Part shown: one piece after another, positions 45,060 to 55,639 of the stretch
Layout: each line of letters begins with the position of its first letter
Position numbering within the stretch: position 1 is the stretch's first letter
Assembly: GCA_018261735.1 (NCBI GenBank)
Contig: JAGTRM010000001.1
Span: 1-64,000 of the forward strand
Length of the DNA: 64,000 nucleotides
Direction: 5' to 3'
Source: Pseudomonadota bacterium
GTDB lineage: Bacteria; Pseudomonadota; Gammaproteobacteria; Burkholderiales; Chitinibacteraceae
Notes under the pieces: model-generated
Database searches by the model: none
Seen by the model: the letters and a program-made list of their open reading frames with translations, nothing else
Told to the model about the DNA's origin: nothing
Translations under genes and position numbers: made by a program

Positions 45060-46757
45060 ATGAAACTTACCGTTGCTAAGCGCATGATTATTATGACGGC
45101 ATTGGCCGTGCTGGCATTGCTGGTCGTAGGCGTTACCGGCATCAGCCAGCTCCACAAGGCTAGTGATGCCCTCGACTCGGCAAACACCAAGACCATTCCC
45201 AATATTTTGGCCCTTTCAGAAGTCCAGTACGACTTCATGCGCGCCCGTGCCACGGTGCTCTCGCACGTGGTCACGGCGGACCTTGGCAGGAAGGCAACAC
45301 TGGAAACCCAGTTGAATGATATCCGGGCAAAAATCAACACTGGCCTGGAAAAATATGCAAAAGAATTGATTTCAAACGAGACCGACAAAACCCTGACGGT
45401 GAATGAGCAAAAGGCGATCAAGGATTACTTTGAAGTCGTCGAAAAGATATTGGTTCACTCTCGCAAGAGTGAAAACGCCGAGGCCGTGGCAATCGTTGAA
45501 GCTGCCGGCAAAGAAGTGGCCGCCAAAATGCAGGCCGCGCTGGTTGCCCATATGGAATACAACCAGAAACTGGCGGGCAATTTGGCCGCGGAAGCCAAAG
45601 CATCATCGACAACAGGCACGTTCGTTTCCTGGCTTGCCATCGCCATCGGTTCATTGCTGACCGCCATCGTGGGCTTGCTGACGGTCCGCACCCTGATGCG
45701 GCAGCTCGGCGGCGAGCCGGATTACGCCGCGGAAGTGGTCAAGATCATTGCCAGCGGCGATCTCTCGCAGAAGATCACCACCAAGCCCGGCGATGAAAGC
45801 AGCCTGCTGGCCGCCATGAAAACCATGCAGGACAACCTGAAACAAACCATTGCACAGATCAAGGAATCGGTCGAAACCATCAATATCGCCTCGCAGGAAA
45901 TAGCCGCCGGCAATTCCGATCTGTCGCAACGCACCGAAGAACAGGCATCCAGCCTGGAAGAAACCGCCTCCAGCATCGAAGAACTGACCTCCACAGTGAA
46001 ACAGAATGCGGACAACGCCGCGCATGCCAACCAACTGGCCCGCAACGCCTCCGATATCGCCAGCAGGGGCGGCAATGTCGTTGGCGACGTGGTCTGCACC
46101 ATGAGCGGCATCAACGACGCCTCGCGCAAGATTGTCGACATCATCTCGGTCATCGACGGCATCGCTTTCCAGACCAACATCCTGGCGCTGAACGCCGCGG
46201 TGGAAGCCGCGCGCGCCGGCGAACAGGGCCGGGGCTTTGCTGTGGTGGCCGGCGAAGTGCGCAATCTAGCGCAACGCTCGGCCGCGGCGGCGAAGGAGAT
46301 CAAAGGACTGATCAACGATTCGGTCGAGCGCGTGGAGGATGGCGCCAAGCAGGTTGAGGAAGCCGGACGAACCATGTCCGAGATTGTTTCCTCGGTGAAG
46401 CGCGTCAGCGAAATCGTGGACGAGATTTCCAACGCATCGATGGAGCAAAGCGCCGGCATTGAGCAGGTGAACCAGGCTATCGCCCAGATGGATCAGGTGA
46501 CCCAGCAAAATGCCGCGCTGGTTGAAGAGGCTGCGGCCGCTGCCAAATCACTGGAAGACCAGGCGCAGAATCTGTCCGAGGCAATTGCCGTTTTCAAGAT
46601 GGATCACACTACGGCCGGCGCGGCGATTGTCAGTTCGCGCAGCCGGCGTTCGTCACCGGTCTCCGCCGGCATCAAGAGCTTTTCGAAAGGGGGGGCCAAG
46701 CACTCGGCCAAAGCACTGCCGAAGACTGTCGATGAAGAAGAGTGGCAGGAATTCTGA
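45060..46757 (+). CDS. Methyl-accepting chemotaxis protein with C-terminal CheR/CheB tether
   Basis: A 565-aa receptor. TM1 at about 10-30, a periplasmic four-helix (4HB_MCP-like) domain to about 190, TM2 about 193-213, then HAMP and a long signalling coiled coil whose tip is [32 protein letters not shown]. The C-terminus EEWQEF resembles the NWETF pentapeptide that tethers CheR and CheB. ATG 45060 has GGAG 6 nt upstream. The ligand is unknown. It lies inside the che operon. Confidence 0.94.
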   Translation: MKLTVAKRMIIMTALAVLALLVVGVTGISQLHKASDALDSANTKTIPNILALSEVQYDFMRARATVLSHVVTADLGRKATLETQLNDIRAKINTGLEKYAKELISNETDKTLTVNEQKAIKDYFEVVEKILVHSRKSENAEAVAIVEAAGKEVAAKMQAALVAHMEYNQKLAGNLAAEAKASSTTGTFVSWLAIAIGSLLTAIVGLLTVRTLMRQLGGEPDYAAEVVKIIASGDLSQKITTKPGDESSLLAAMKTMQDNLKQTIAQIKESVETINIASQEIAAGNSDLSQRTEEQASSLEETASSIEELTSTVKQNADNAAHANQLARNASDIASRGGNVVGDVVCTMSGINDASRKIVDIISVIDGIAFQTNILALNAAVEAARAGEQGRGFAVVAGEVRNLAQRSAAAAKEIKGLINDSVERVEDGAKQVEEAGRTMSEIVSSVKRVSEIVDEISNASMEQSAGIEQVNQAIAQMDQVTQQNAALVEEAAAAAKSLEDQAQNLSEAIAVFKMDHTTAGAAIVSSRSRRSSPVSAGIKSFSKGGAKHSAKALPKTVDEEEWQEF

Positions 46758-46769
46758 CCGGCGCTATGT

Positions 46770-47609
46770 ATGAATGACGCAGGCCAGGCTCTGGGGTTTG
46801 ACGAGCGGGATTTCCAACGCATCCGCCATCTGCTGCGGAGTTGGGGCGGAATCTCGCTCAATGATTCCAAGCGCCCGCTGGTTTACAACCGGCTGGGCAA
46901 ACGGCTCCGTGCGCACGGCCTTGCCCTGTTTCATGATTATTTGAATCTCGTCGAAGAAAACGAGACGGAGCGCGAACATTTCATCAATGCCCTGACCACC
47001 AATCTGACCTCATTCTTCCGGGAGGCGCATCATTTCCCGATCCTGGCGGATTACCTGCAGCGCCAGAGCGCAGACCGAAACATCACGATCTGGTGCGCTG
47101 CGGCCTCGACCGGTGAAGAACCCTATTCAATCGCAATGACGGCAATCGAGGCACTGGGCCACACTGCCGCCCAACGGGTCCGTATCATCGCCAGCGATCT
47201 GGATACGCAGGTTCTGGCACACGGCCAAACCGGGATTTATCGACTGGATCAACTGGCGCAATTGCCGGATGCGCAGCGGCGCCAGTTTTTTCTGAAAGGG
47301 CGTGGAACGCGAACTGGTTATGCACGCATCAAGCAGGAAGTGCGCGAATTGATCACCTTTCAGCAGATCAACCTGCTTGCCGACAAATGGCCGCTGCAAG
47401 GGCCGCTGGATATCATTTTCTGCCGCAACGTCATGATCTATTTCGATAAAAAAACCCAACTGCAGATATTGGAAAAGTTCGCGCCGATTTTGTCTGCTGA
47501 CGGGATGCTGCTGCTGGGCCACTCCGAAAGCCTGCCGCATGCAGGTCATTTGTTCCGCTTGTGCGGCAGAACGCTTTACCGAAAAGTGGCCGACAAGGCG
47601 TCATCGTGA
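46770..47609 (+). CDS. cheR: Chemoreceptor glutamate methyltransferase CheR
   Basis: A 279-aa SAM-dependent methyltransferase. An N-terminal helical domain (FDERDFQRIRHLLRSWGGI) precedes the catalytic domain (TNLTSFFREAHHFP, IWCAAASTGEEPYSIAM for SAM binding, IIFCRNVMIYFDKKTQ). It methylates receptor glutamates. Its TGA overlaps the GTG of cheD. Confidence 0.95.
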   Translation: MNDAGQALGFDERDFQRIRHLLRSWGGISLNDSKRPLVYNRLGKRLRAHGLALFHDYLNLVEENETEREHFINALTTNLTSFFREAHHFPILADYLQRQSADRNITIWCAAASTGEEPYSIAMTAIEALGHTAAQRVRIIASDLDTQVLAHGQTGIYRLDQLAQLPDAQRRQFFLKGRGTRTGYARIKQEVRELITFQQINLLADKWPLQGPLDIIFCRNVMIYFDKKTQLQILEKFAPILSADGMLLLGHSESLPHAGHLFRLCGRTLYRKVADKASS

Positions 47610-48220
47610 ACGGGCAAGAAGAGGTTTTCTCCCAAGGCTTGGCGTCGGCAAGCTATTACGATCGCCTCTTTGATACGCAGGCGGCAAAAATCATGCCGGG
47701 CGAATTTTTCGTAACCCGTCTCGACATGATGGTGGTGACCGTGCTCGGCTCTTGCGTTTCCGCCTGCATTCGTGACCGCGTCACAGGTATCGGCGGTATG
47801 AATCATTTCATGTTGCCCGGCGAGGATAACGCCAATGGCCCGGTTTCCGTTTCGGCGCGCTATGGCGTGCATGCCATGGAAATGCTGGTAAACCGCCTGC
47901 TCCAGCACGGCGCGCAACGCCAGAACCTCGAAGCCAAGGCATTTGGCGGCGGCAAGGTCTTGCGCGGCTTCACCACCAACACGGTGGGCATACGCAATGC
48001 CAATTTTGTACTGCACTTCCTGAAAACCGAACGCATTCCTTTGGTTGCCAGCGATTTGCTCGATGTTTATCCGCGCAAGGTTTGTTTTTTTCCGAAAACC
48101 GGCCGGGTATTGGTGCGAAAACTGAAAACGCTGCGGAACAATACGATTATCGAGCGTGAACGCAATTACGAGAGCCGCTTGCGCAATATGCATATCGACG
48201 GCGGAGTGGAATTATTCTGA
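47606..48220 (+). CDS. cheD: Chemoreceptor glutamine deamidase CheD
   Basis: A 204-aa deamidase that converts receptor glutamines to glutamates. Catalytic Cys in [11 protein letters not shown] and His in [21 protein letters not shown] and IGIRNANF-like [10 protein letters not shown] follow. GTG 47606 overlaps the cheR stop (GTGA); a longer frame to 47561 has no support. It shares one base with cheB. Confidence 0.92.
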   Translation: MNGQEEVFSQGLASASYYDRLFDTQAAKIMPGEFFVTRLDMMVVTVLGSCVSACIRDRVTGIGGMNHFMLPGEDNANGPVSVSARYGVHAMEMLVNRLLQHGAQRQNLEAKAFGGGKVLRGFTTNTVGIRNANFVLHFLKTERIPLVASDLLDVYPRKVCFFPKTGRVLVRKLKTLRNNTIIERERNYESRLRNMHIDGGVELF

Positions 48221-49278
48221 TGCAAAAAAAAATTCGTGTTTTGGTGGTCGATGATTCCGCGCTGATCCGGCACCTGCTTACCGACATCATCAATCGCTAC
48301 CCCGATCTGGAGGTCGTCGGCGCGGCATCCGATCCGCTGATTGCGCGTGAAATGATCCGCACCCTGAATCCGGATGTGCTGACGCTGGATGTGGAAATGC
48401 CCAAGATGGACGGGCTGGAATTCCTGGAACGCCTGATGCGGCTGCGTCCCATGCCCGTGGTGATGATTTCCACGCTGACCGCGCGCGGCTCGGAAGTGAC
48501 CCTGCGTGCGCTGGAGTTGGGCGCCGTCGATTTTATCTCCAAGCCCAGAGTGGACGTGCAGCATGGTCTGGCGGAATACGCCAACCTGATTGCAGAAAAA
48601 ATCCGCACCGCCGCAGTGGCCCGGATCAAGCGCCAGCCCGCTGCGCCCCTTCAACAACCCCGCGCTTTGCCTTCCAGCGGTATTCGGAGCGGGAGTACGG
48701 CAGAGAAATTGATCGTCATCGGCGCATCGACCGGGGGGGTTGAAGCAATCCGCCATATATTGATGCAACTGCCCGCCTCCTCGCCGGCCATCCTGATCAC
48801 CCAGCACATGCCTGAAGGGTTCACCCATTCCTTCGCCAACCGGCTCGACGGACTGTGCCAGATCAGCGTGAAGGAGGCCCGGCATGGCGAGCAAATCCTG
48901 CCCGGCTGCGCGTACATCGCGCCCGGCGGCGCCAATCACATGCTTCTCAGAACCAGCGCAAGCCGCTATTTCATTGATTTGCAACCCTCGGAACCCGTAA
49001 ACCGGCATCGACCTTCGGTTGATGTCCTGTTTCGCTCCGTGGCGGCAAGCAAGCTGGGCAAATGCACGCTGGGCGTCATTCTCACCGGGATGGGCAAAGA
49101 CGGCGCACTGGGCATGCGTGAAATGCACGATGCCGGGGTCTATACCCTGGCCCAGGACGAAGCCAGCTGTGTGGTTTACGGCATGCCCAAAGAAGCCGTC
49201 ACGGCCGGCGGCGTCGATGAGGTTCTGCCGTTGGAAGACATGGCCCAACGCATCGTCTCCCTGGTCAATGCACGATAA
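48220..49278 (+). CDS. cheB: Chemotaxis response regulator protein-glutamate methylesterase CheB
   Basis: A 352-aa protein. Receiver domain with Asp11/Asp12 and phosphoacceptor Asp57 ([20 protein letters not shown]), linker about 125-155, then the esterase domain with Ser in [11 protein letters not shown], His in [17 protein letters not shown] and Asp in [10 protein letters not shown]. It removes receptor methyl groups when phosphorylated by CheA. Last core gene of the che operon; 86 bp separate it from the sensor kinase. Confidence 0.96.
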   Translation: MQKKIRVLVVDDSALIRHLLTDIINRYPDLEVVGAASDPLIAREMIRTLNPDVLTLDVEMPKMDGLEFLERLMRLRPMPVVMISTLTARGSEVTLRALELGAVDFISKPRVDVQHGLAEYANLIAEKIRTAAVARIKRQPAAPLQQPRALPSSGIRSGSTAEKLIVIGASTGGVEAIRHILMQLPASSPAILITQHMPEGFTHSFANRLDGLCQISVKEARHGEQILPGCAYIAPGGANHMLLRTSASRYFIDLQPSEPVNRHRPSVDVLFRSVAASKLGKCTLGVILTGMGKDGALGMREMHDAGVYTLAQDEASCVVYGMPKEAVTAGGVDEVLPLEDMAQRIVSLVNAR

Positions 49279-49364
49279 GGCCCTGTGCGTTGATGGGATA
49301 ACCCACGCATGCAAACACAGCGGATTCGCAGGAATTTGATCCTTGCCAATCCGTTAACCGAGTA

Positions 49365-52300
49365 ATGCTTATGCGAATGATGTCCATCAGACAATATCTT
49401 GGCCTGCTGGTATTGGCGATCATGCTGCTGGCCGCGATCGTCTTGTCCTTATTCAAGATTTACTGGTTCGATCCGCACGTCAAAATCGAAACCGAGCAAC
49501 GGCAGTTTTTAGTGTCGGATGTTTTATCGCACCAGATAAAAATCTACCTTGCCACCTCGGCCTTGCAACTTGAGGGCGTTGCTGCACTGGCGCAGGATAC
49601 CCATGCCGACTGGACCACGCTGAAGCAGGCACTGGATGCGCAGGTCAATGTATCGGGATTCCTCGACGCAACTTACATTGTCGACCTGAGCGGCAAGGTT
49701 GGCGCAGTCGGCTTGCCGGCCATCAATGAAAATCGCCGCGCGGAATTGCTGCGCCAGGACATGCGTCGCAATCCCTTGTTTTTACGCGCCGTTCAAAGCG
49801 AGAAAACGGTTTGGTCGGATTCATTCAAATCAGGCCCCAACAAGGAATTGTTTATCGGGTTTGCCATTCCGGCCAAAAACCGCATTGTGCTTGGCGAGAT
49901 CAGCCTGGAAAAAATGTGGCTGAATCTGGAAAGGGCATCTGAAGATTCGAAACACGTCGTCCTGATTCTGGATAAACAGGGAAGGGTCATCCTTGATCAA
50001 CACGGCCAGTTCTTCAATAACAAATCCGTCATTTCAAACATTCCCGCCATCAGACTGGCCATTGAATCCCAGCAAACAGCTTCGGTTGCGTTCACCCTGG
50101 ATGGCAATGAAGTTCAAGGGGTGATCACGCCGGTTGAAAATACGGATTTGATCGTCGTTTACGCCGAGCCTGCTACTGTTGCCAACGCGATTTCAGACTC
50201 GATCACCATTACAACGATTGTCTTTCTCCTCTTCATTCTTGCACTGGGCACCATGGCGGCATTTTTCATTTCCCGAAAGATAGCCAGTCAATTTTCCGTC
50301 ATGGCGCAGCTGGCCTCGCAAGTGGCCACAGGCGTAGCCTCCACAGAAACCGCCCCTCCCGGTCCCATTCTTTTCATATCGGAATTCGTCCACCTGGCAG
50401 ACAGCATCAAGCAAACCGCTTATTTGCTATCGCAGCAAGAACGACAAATGCAATTGCTGATCAACCATCTCCCGGGTGTGGTTTACCGCGTACGAAATGA
50501 CAACGTTCCAGACGCCGGTTTTTTGAGCGCGGGGTGTATCAATCTGGTCGGATACACCAATACGCAATTGCAAGCCAATGGCTTGGCCTTGTTCCGTAAA
50601 CTGATTCATCACGATGACCTGGCATATGTCGATCAGGTAAAACAACAATGCATTGATGGAAACCAATCCTGGCAAGTGGCTTATCGAATTCGCGGCAAAG
50701 ATGGCTCGTTCAGGCTGGTCAATGATTGCGGACGGGGCGTGATCGATTCCTCGAACGGGGTCATGTATCGCGAAGGCTTTATTTCCGATATCACCGAAAA
50801 AAAACGTTTCGAATTAGACAAGGCCGCCAACGAAGCTCGCATGCGCACGCTATTGGGCAATCTGCCCGTGGTGCTGTCTGTCGTGGATGAAAATGGGATT
50901 TTCACGCTTTGCGAAGGACTTGGGCTGAAGAAGACAGGACTCGCTTCCGGCGAGCTTGTCGGAAAATCATTCATTGAACACTATGCAGAACACCCTGAAA
51001 TACTGGCTGATTTTCGTCGATGCATGGCAGGGGAATGCGCTCATGGGCAGTCCTTGATTCACGGCAGCTGGTATGAATTGATCTACGAGCCGATTCTCGA
51101 TCAGGACAACCGCCCTGCCGGTGCCATCATGATCAAATTTGATATTTCCAACCGCAAGAATGCGGAATTAAAACTGCACAGCATTTCGTCCTTGCTGGCA
51201 AAAACGCAGTCCATGACACATATTGGCGCATGGGCATTTGATGTGCTGACGAATGAAATATATTGGAGCGATGAGACTTACCAGATTCACGGAGTTTCAC
51301 CACGAACCTTTACGCCGACCGTGGAAAACATTGTCGCGCTGTTTACCCCCGAATCCCGTGCCGTATGGGCCAGTGCAGTTGAAGAGACCATACGTACAGG
51401 GGAAAGCCACGTTCTGGAACTCTCCTTGCGGACTCCCGCCGGCCAATTGCGCCAGGTGAAGGCGGTCGGTGAGGTCATTATTGAAAACGGCAAGGTAACT
51501 CGCATTCTCGGCGCGGTACAGGATATTACCGAATTCAAACGGACAGAAAACGAGCTGCGAACACACCAGCAGCATCTGGAAGAACTGGTCGAGCAGCGTA
51601 CGCTGGAATTGGTCGTGGCACGCGATGCGGCAGAGAATGCGGCGCGGGCCAAAAGCCATTTTATGGCCAATACCAGCCATGAAATCCGCACGCCGATCAA
51701 CGCCATTCTGGGGTTCACCCGCCTGGCCCTGAATACCGTGCTCACGGCCAAGCAAAGAAACTATCTGGAAAAGGTCAACATCTCTTCCAATCTCCTGTTG
51801 AACTTGATCAATGGCATTCTTGATTTCTCCAAGATCGAAGCGGGCCAGCTTGAGTTGGCAAAGACCGAATTCACCCTGGCCGAAGTGCTGGAAAAGGTTT
51901 CCACGGTCACCGCACAGAAAGCCCACGACAAGAACCTCGAATTCCTGCTGAATATCACCACGGATGTGAACCGGACGCTGGTAGGCGATCCGATCCGTTT
52001 GAGCCAGGTACTGATCAATCTGTGCGGCAATGCGGTGAAGTTCACCGACTGCGGACAAATCATACTGTCCGTGGTGATGCTGCCGCATCCCGGACCAGAT
52101 CAGATGACACTGGAATTTTCGGTACGGGATAGCGGCATCGGCTTGTCCGCCCAGGAAATGCGCATGTTATTCAAACCCTTCAGCCAGGTGGACAACTCCA
52201 ACACCCGGCGCTACGGCGGCACCGGCCTCGGCTTGGCCATCAGCCGGCAACTGGTTGAGATGATGGGCGGGCACATCTGGGTGGAAAGCACGCCCGAAGT

Positions 52301-53852
52301 GGGCAGCGAATTCAAATTCACCGCGAGTTTCGGCGCGCCCGCCCAGGCGCAGCATCCGTTGATCTACCCGGTGATCCTGGGCTTGAAAGCGCTGGTGGTC
52401 GATGCCAGCCCGTCTTCGCGCGAGATCCATTGCGCGCTGCTCTCTTCGCTGGGCTATGAAGCATCGAGCGCCGCCAGCCTTGGTGAAGCCGTCGAAAGCC
52501 TGCGTTCGACGGAAAACACCCCGTATGATTTTGTCTTGCTCGACGGAAAAATGCTGCAAGGGCAGGAACAACACCTCCACGCACTTAAAACGGCCCATGC
52601 CACCAAAGCGCCGCGCATCATTCTCATGACCGCCGAGACCCTTGTCGAGAAACACCCGGAGATCCAGACCGCAGCCGATGGGCATATCAGCAAGCCGGTA
52701 CTTGCACCTCCGTTGCTCGACGCCATCATGACGGTTTTTGGCTGCCATCGCCGCACATTCCCGGTCTTGGACAAGCCTCCGGCAGCGGCATTGCCGCGCG
52801 AAGCATTGAGGGGACGGCGCGTGCTGCTGGTTGAAGACAATGATTTCAACCAGGAAGTGGCATACGAAATATTGCGCGAAGCCGGCATCGTGACCACGGT
52901 TGCGAACAATGGCCAGGAAGCCATCGACCTGGCCATGGCGCAGCCGTTTGATCTGGTATTGATGGATATCCAGATGCCGGTCATGGATGGTCTGGACGCC
53001 ACGCTGCGCCTGCGTTGCGCGCCGCAGTTGCAGAGCTTGCCGATCATTGCCATGACGGCGCACGCTCTTGTCGATGAGCAGAATCAGTGCTTGGCCGTGG
53101 GAATGAATGATTTCCTGAGCAAGCCGGTTGATCCGGAAATCCTTCTTGCCACCCTGATGAAGTGGATCGCGCCCCTCGCCCAGCCAGCCTTGCTTGAAGA
53201 GGCCCCCACCGAACGGCCAACGCCCGAATTATCGCAGCACTTGCCCTCGTCAATTGCCGGAATCTCCCTGGAGACCGGGCTGAATTACTCCGGCGGCAAC
53301 GTGGATTTTTATCTGAAAATGCTGCATAAATTCCTGCACTCCAAGTCCGGCGCCGCGCAGGAAATCAAGACACAAATCGATCTGGGAGATCTGGAATCGG
53401 CACGGCGAATTGCACATACCCACAAATCCATTGCTGCGCATATCGGCGCCGAAAAGCTCTCTGCTGCGGCAGCCTTGCTGGAAAAATCCCTGCGGGAGGG
53501 AGAGACCGAGACAATCCAGGCGCGCCTGCTCGAATTTACCCAAGCAAGTGAATTGGTCACACAGGCCCTTCATAATGCCCTGGACGGCCAGCCTCCCTCC
53601 GCAGCGACATCCATGCCAGAAGCGGCTCTGGATATTCCGTACCAATTGCACCAGCTGGCGGCATTGCTCCAGCACGACATCGGAAAAGCATTGAAGCTGG
53701 AGCGCGCGCTTCGCCCGGCCATGGAGAAAAGTCCGGTGGCACACGATTTCGCACAGTTTCAGCAATATCTGCGCGCATGGGATGCCCCGGCAGCCGCCGT
53801 CGTTTTACAACGATTGATCACCAGCTTTGCTGTCGAACCAGGTGTTTCGTAA
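49365..53852 (+). CDS. Large hybrid sensor histidine kinase (Cache-like, 3 PAS, HisKA, HATPase, 2 REC, Hpt)
   Basis: A 1495-aa membrane kinase. TM1 about 10-32, a periplasmic Cache-like sensor to about 275, TM2 about 277-300, then PAS domains near 360-475, 490-600 and 620-735. HisKA has His772 (ANTSHEIRTP), followed by HATPase (LCGNAVKF, DSGIGLS, GGTGLGLAIS). The first receiver (Asp1060, LLDGKM) is divergent; the second is canonical (Asp1201, LMDIQMPVMDG). The C-terminal Hpt has His1351 (RRIAHTHKS). So a full phosphorelay is in one chain; the partner is likely the adjacent response regulator. Signal unknown. Confidence 0.93.
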   Translation: MLMRMMSIRQYLGLLVLAIMLLAAIVLSLFKIYWFDPHVKIETEQRQFLVSDVLSHQIKIYLATSALQLEGVAALAQDTHADWTTLKQALDAQVNVSGFLDATYIVDLSGKVGAVGLPAINENRRAELLRQDMRRNPLFLRAVQSEKTVWSDSFKSGPNKELFIGFAIPAKNRIVLGEISLEKMWLNLERASEDSKHVVLILDKQGRVILDQHGQFFNNKSVISNIPAIRLAIESQQTASVAFTLDGNEVQGVITPVENTDLIVVYAEPATVANAISDSITITTIVFLLFILALGTMAAFFISRKIASQFSVMAQLASQVATGVASTETAPPGPILFISEFVHLADSIKQTAYLLSQQERQMQLLINHLPGVVYRVRNDNVPDAGFLSAGCINLVGYTNTQLQANGLALFRKLIHHDDLAYVDQVKQQCIDGNQSWQVAYRIRGKDGSFRLVNDCGRGVIDSSNGVMYREGFISDITEKKRFELDKAANEARMRTLLGNLPVVLSVVDENGIFTLCEGLGLKKTGLASGELVGKSFIEHYAEHPEILADFRRCMAGECAHGQSLIHGSWYELIYEPILDQDNRPAGAIMIKFDISNRKNAELKLHSISSLLAKTQSMTHIGAWAFDVLTNEIYWSDETYQIHGVSPRTFTPTVENIVALFTPESRAVWASAVEETIRTGESHVLELSLRTPAGQLRQVKAVGEVIIENGKVTRILGAVQDITEFKRTENELRTHQQHLEELVEQRTLELVVARDAAENAARAKSHFMANTSHEIRTPINAILGFTRLALNTVLTAKQRNYLEKVNISSNLLLNLINGILDFSKIEAGQLELAKTEFTLAEVLEKVSTVTAQKAHDKNLEFLLNITTDVNRTLVGDPIRLSQVLINLCGNAVKFTDCGQIILSVVMLPHPGPDQMTLEFSVRDSGIGLSAQEMRMLFKPFSQVDNSNTRRYGGTGLGLAISRQLVEMMGGHIWVESTPEVGSEFKFTASFGAPAQAQHPLIYPVILGLKALVVDASPSSREIHCALLSSLGYEASSAASLGEAVESLRSTENTPYDFVLLDGKMLQGQEQHLHALKTAHATKAPRIILMTAETLVEKHPEIQTAADGHISKPVLAPPLLDAIMTVFGCHRRTFPVLDKPPAAALPREALRGRRVLLVEDNDFNQEVAYEILREAGIVTTVANNGQEAIDLAMAQPFDLVLMDIQMPVMDGLDATLRLRCAPQLQSLPIIAMTAHALVDEQNQCLAVGMNDFLSKPVDPEILLATLMKWIAPLAQPALLEEAPTERPTPELSQHLPSSIAGISLETGLNYSGGNVDFYLKMLHKFLHSKSGAAQEIKTQIDLGDLESARRIAHTHKSIAAHIGAEKLSAAAALLEKSLREGETETIQARLLEFTQASELVTQALHNALDGQPPSAATSMPEAALDIPYQLHQLAALLQHDIGKALKLERALRPAMEKSPVAHDFAQFQQYLRAWDAPAAAVVLQRLITSFAVEPGVS

Positions 53853-53971
53853 AAAACGTTGCCTCGTAGCGGCAAGCCGGCACGCTCTTGTGAAGGAAGG
53901 GCTTGATAGCCCAAAAACAATTCAAAACAGAATTAATCCAGTGACTGGATTTAAAAAAAAATGGGGATGAG

Positions 53972-55123
53972 ATGATGCAAGATAATTTCGATTTAGCAGC
54001 AAGCAAGCGCAAGGTGATGCTGATTGATGATGAATTTTTTATTCACGATCTAGTCGGTGAAGCGCTCGATGCCTTTTGCGATGTAATCTCGGTGGAAACC
54101 GGCGATGATGCGCTGATGGCAGCCCAGCACTGGACCCCCAACCTGATTCTGGTCGATGTGGAAATGCCGGGCATTGATGGATATGAAACCTGCCGCCGCT
54201 TCAAGGCCATGGCAGCAACCGCTGGCGTGCCCGTTATCTTTCTATCGGGGCACGATCAGATTGAAGACCGCCTGAAAGGGTATGAAGCCGGTGGTGAAGA
54301 TTACCTGACCAAACCATTCAACCCCGTTGAATTCAGGACCAAGATTCAGAATGTGCTGAGCATGGTGGAGCAGCGCGGCGAGCTTAAATCCCGGGTTGAG
54401 GATGCCACGCAGACCGCAATGACCGCCATGACCAGCATGGGCGAAATGGGGCTGCTTCTGGAAGTACTGAAAAACTTCAACACCTGCCTGAATTGCGAAA
54501 GCCTGGTCGATGCCATGTTAGCCGGCTTGAGGCTTTACGAATTGCAAGGCGCAGTCCAGATACGCACGCCCGATGGCAAGCTGACCAAAACAGAACAAGG
54601 TATGGCCACGCCCCTGGAAGAATCCGTGATTGACCATATGGCCAAAATGGAACGCATCATGCTGTTCAAGAACCGCATGTCGATCACTTATGAGCATGTA
54701 TCACTGCTGGTCAACAACATGCCCGTCGGGGATGCCGATCGTTGCGGCCGGCTGCGCGATCACCTCGCCATGCTGGCAGAGGGGGCCAATGTCAGGCTGC
54801 AGGGCATCCTCGCCATGCAGGAATCCAACCGGCGCGGCACGGCGATTGAACAAACCGTCATCCGGATCAGCAATGCCCTGCGCGATATCGATGCCGACCA
54901 GCGCCAAAGCCAGATCAACACCAGCCTCGCCGTAGATGAAGCCATGGATCAATTCGATCGCGTGTTGCTCTCGGTGGCATTGTCGGAAGCGCAGGAAGCC
55001 TATTTCTCGAACACGATCAAACAGGGGCTCGACAAAATTCTCAACAGCCAATCGAATGCGATCGATCTGCAAGACAAGCTGACGACCATCATTCGTGAAC
55101 TCAAATCGGCCCTGGCCAAATGA
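53972..55123 (+). CDS. Response regulator with unrecognised GAF-like and helical output region
   Basis: A 383-aa protein. The N-terminal receiver has Asp19/Asp20 and Asp62 (LILVDVEMPGIDG) and Lys in YLTKPFNP. Residues about 140-300 look like a divergent GAF-type domain (CESLVDAMLAGLRLYELQGAVQI, ITYEHVSLLVNNMPVGD). The last 90 residues are helical and probably coiled coil. No DNA-binding, GGDEF, EAL or HD-GYP motif is seen. It follows the hybrid kinase by 119 bp and overlaps the hemerythrin gene (ATGA), so it is the likely phosphorelay acceptor. Confidence 0.85.
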   Translation: MMQDNFDLAASKRKVMLIDDEFFIHDLVGEALDAFCDVISVETGDDALMAAQHWTPNLILVDVEMPGIDGYETCRRFKAMAATAGVPVIFLSGHDQIEDRLKGYEAGGEDYLTKPFNPVEFRTKIQNVLSMVEQRGELKSRVEDATQTAMTAMTSMGEMGLLLEVLKNFNTCLNCESLVDAMLAGLRLYELQGAVQIRTPDGKLTKTEQGMATPLEESVIDHMAKMERIMLFKNRMSITYEHVSLLVNNMPVGDADRCGRLRDHLAMLAEGANVRLQGILAMQESNRRGTAIEQTVIRISNALRDIDADQRQSQINTSLAVDEAMDQFDRVLLSVALSEAQEAYFSNTIKQGLDKILNSQSNAIDLQDKLTTIIRELKSALAK

Positions 55124-55539
55124 TCCATACCCGAGCCGGCATGGCGCCCTTGGCGTGGTCCGCCGAACATGATACCGGCCACCCTCAGATCGACGCAGAT
55201 CATCGGCAGCTGCTCATTTTGCTGAACAAAATCGCGCACGCAGTAGAATGCGGATCCGATCGCGCCATGAGTCTGGATGCCATCGAGCAGCTTATCAGCC
55301 ACACAAGCAAACATTTCGCACTCGAAGAGCAGCTGATGCGGCAACACCGTTATCCCGAATACTCCGCACATCTTGCCAAACACGAACGGCTGGCACTGGA
55401 AATTCAGGCTTTGCAGCACAGATATTCGCGCAGTGAAATTGATTTGAACAGTGTCGTATTCAATTTGCTGCGGGACTGGCTGCTAAATCATGTGGAGTTC
55501 TGCGATAAGAAGCTGGTGGCTTTCCTGGGAGCTTGTTAA
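55120..55539 (+). CDS. Bacteriohemerythrin
   Basis: A 139-aa non-heme di-iron O2-binding protein. All expected ligands are present: His28 (DADHRQL), His65 and Glu69 (KHFALEEQLM), His84 and His88 (AHLAKHERL), His124 and Asp129 (NHVEFCDKK). No fused domain. Its start overlaps the response regulator stop by 4 bp, so the two are translationally coupled. It may deliver or sense O2 for this signalling unit or for aerotaxis (inference). Confidence 0.92.
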   Translation: MIHTRAGMAPLAWSAEHDTGHPQIDADHRQLLILLNKIAHAVECGSDRAMSLDAIEQLISHTSKHFALEEQLMRQHRYPEYSAHLAKHERLALEIQALQHRYSRSEIDLNSVVFNLLRDWLLNHVEFCDKKLVAFLGAC

Positions 55540-55639
55540 CACGTATTCACCGTAGCCAGATGGGTCAACCCTATCCGGCACGTACGTCCTCACCAGGCAC
55601 GAGAGAACGTCAAAAAAACAAGAACGTGGAATCGATGCC

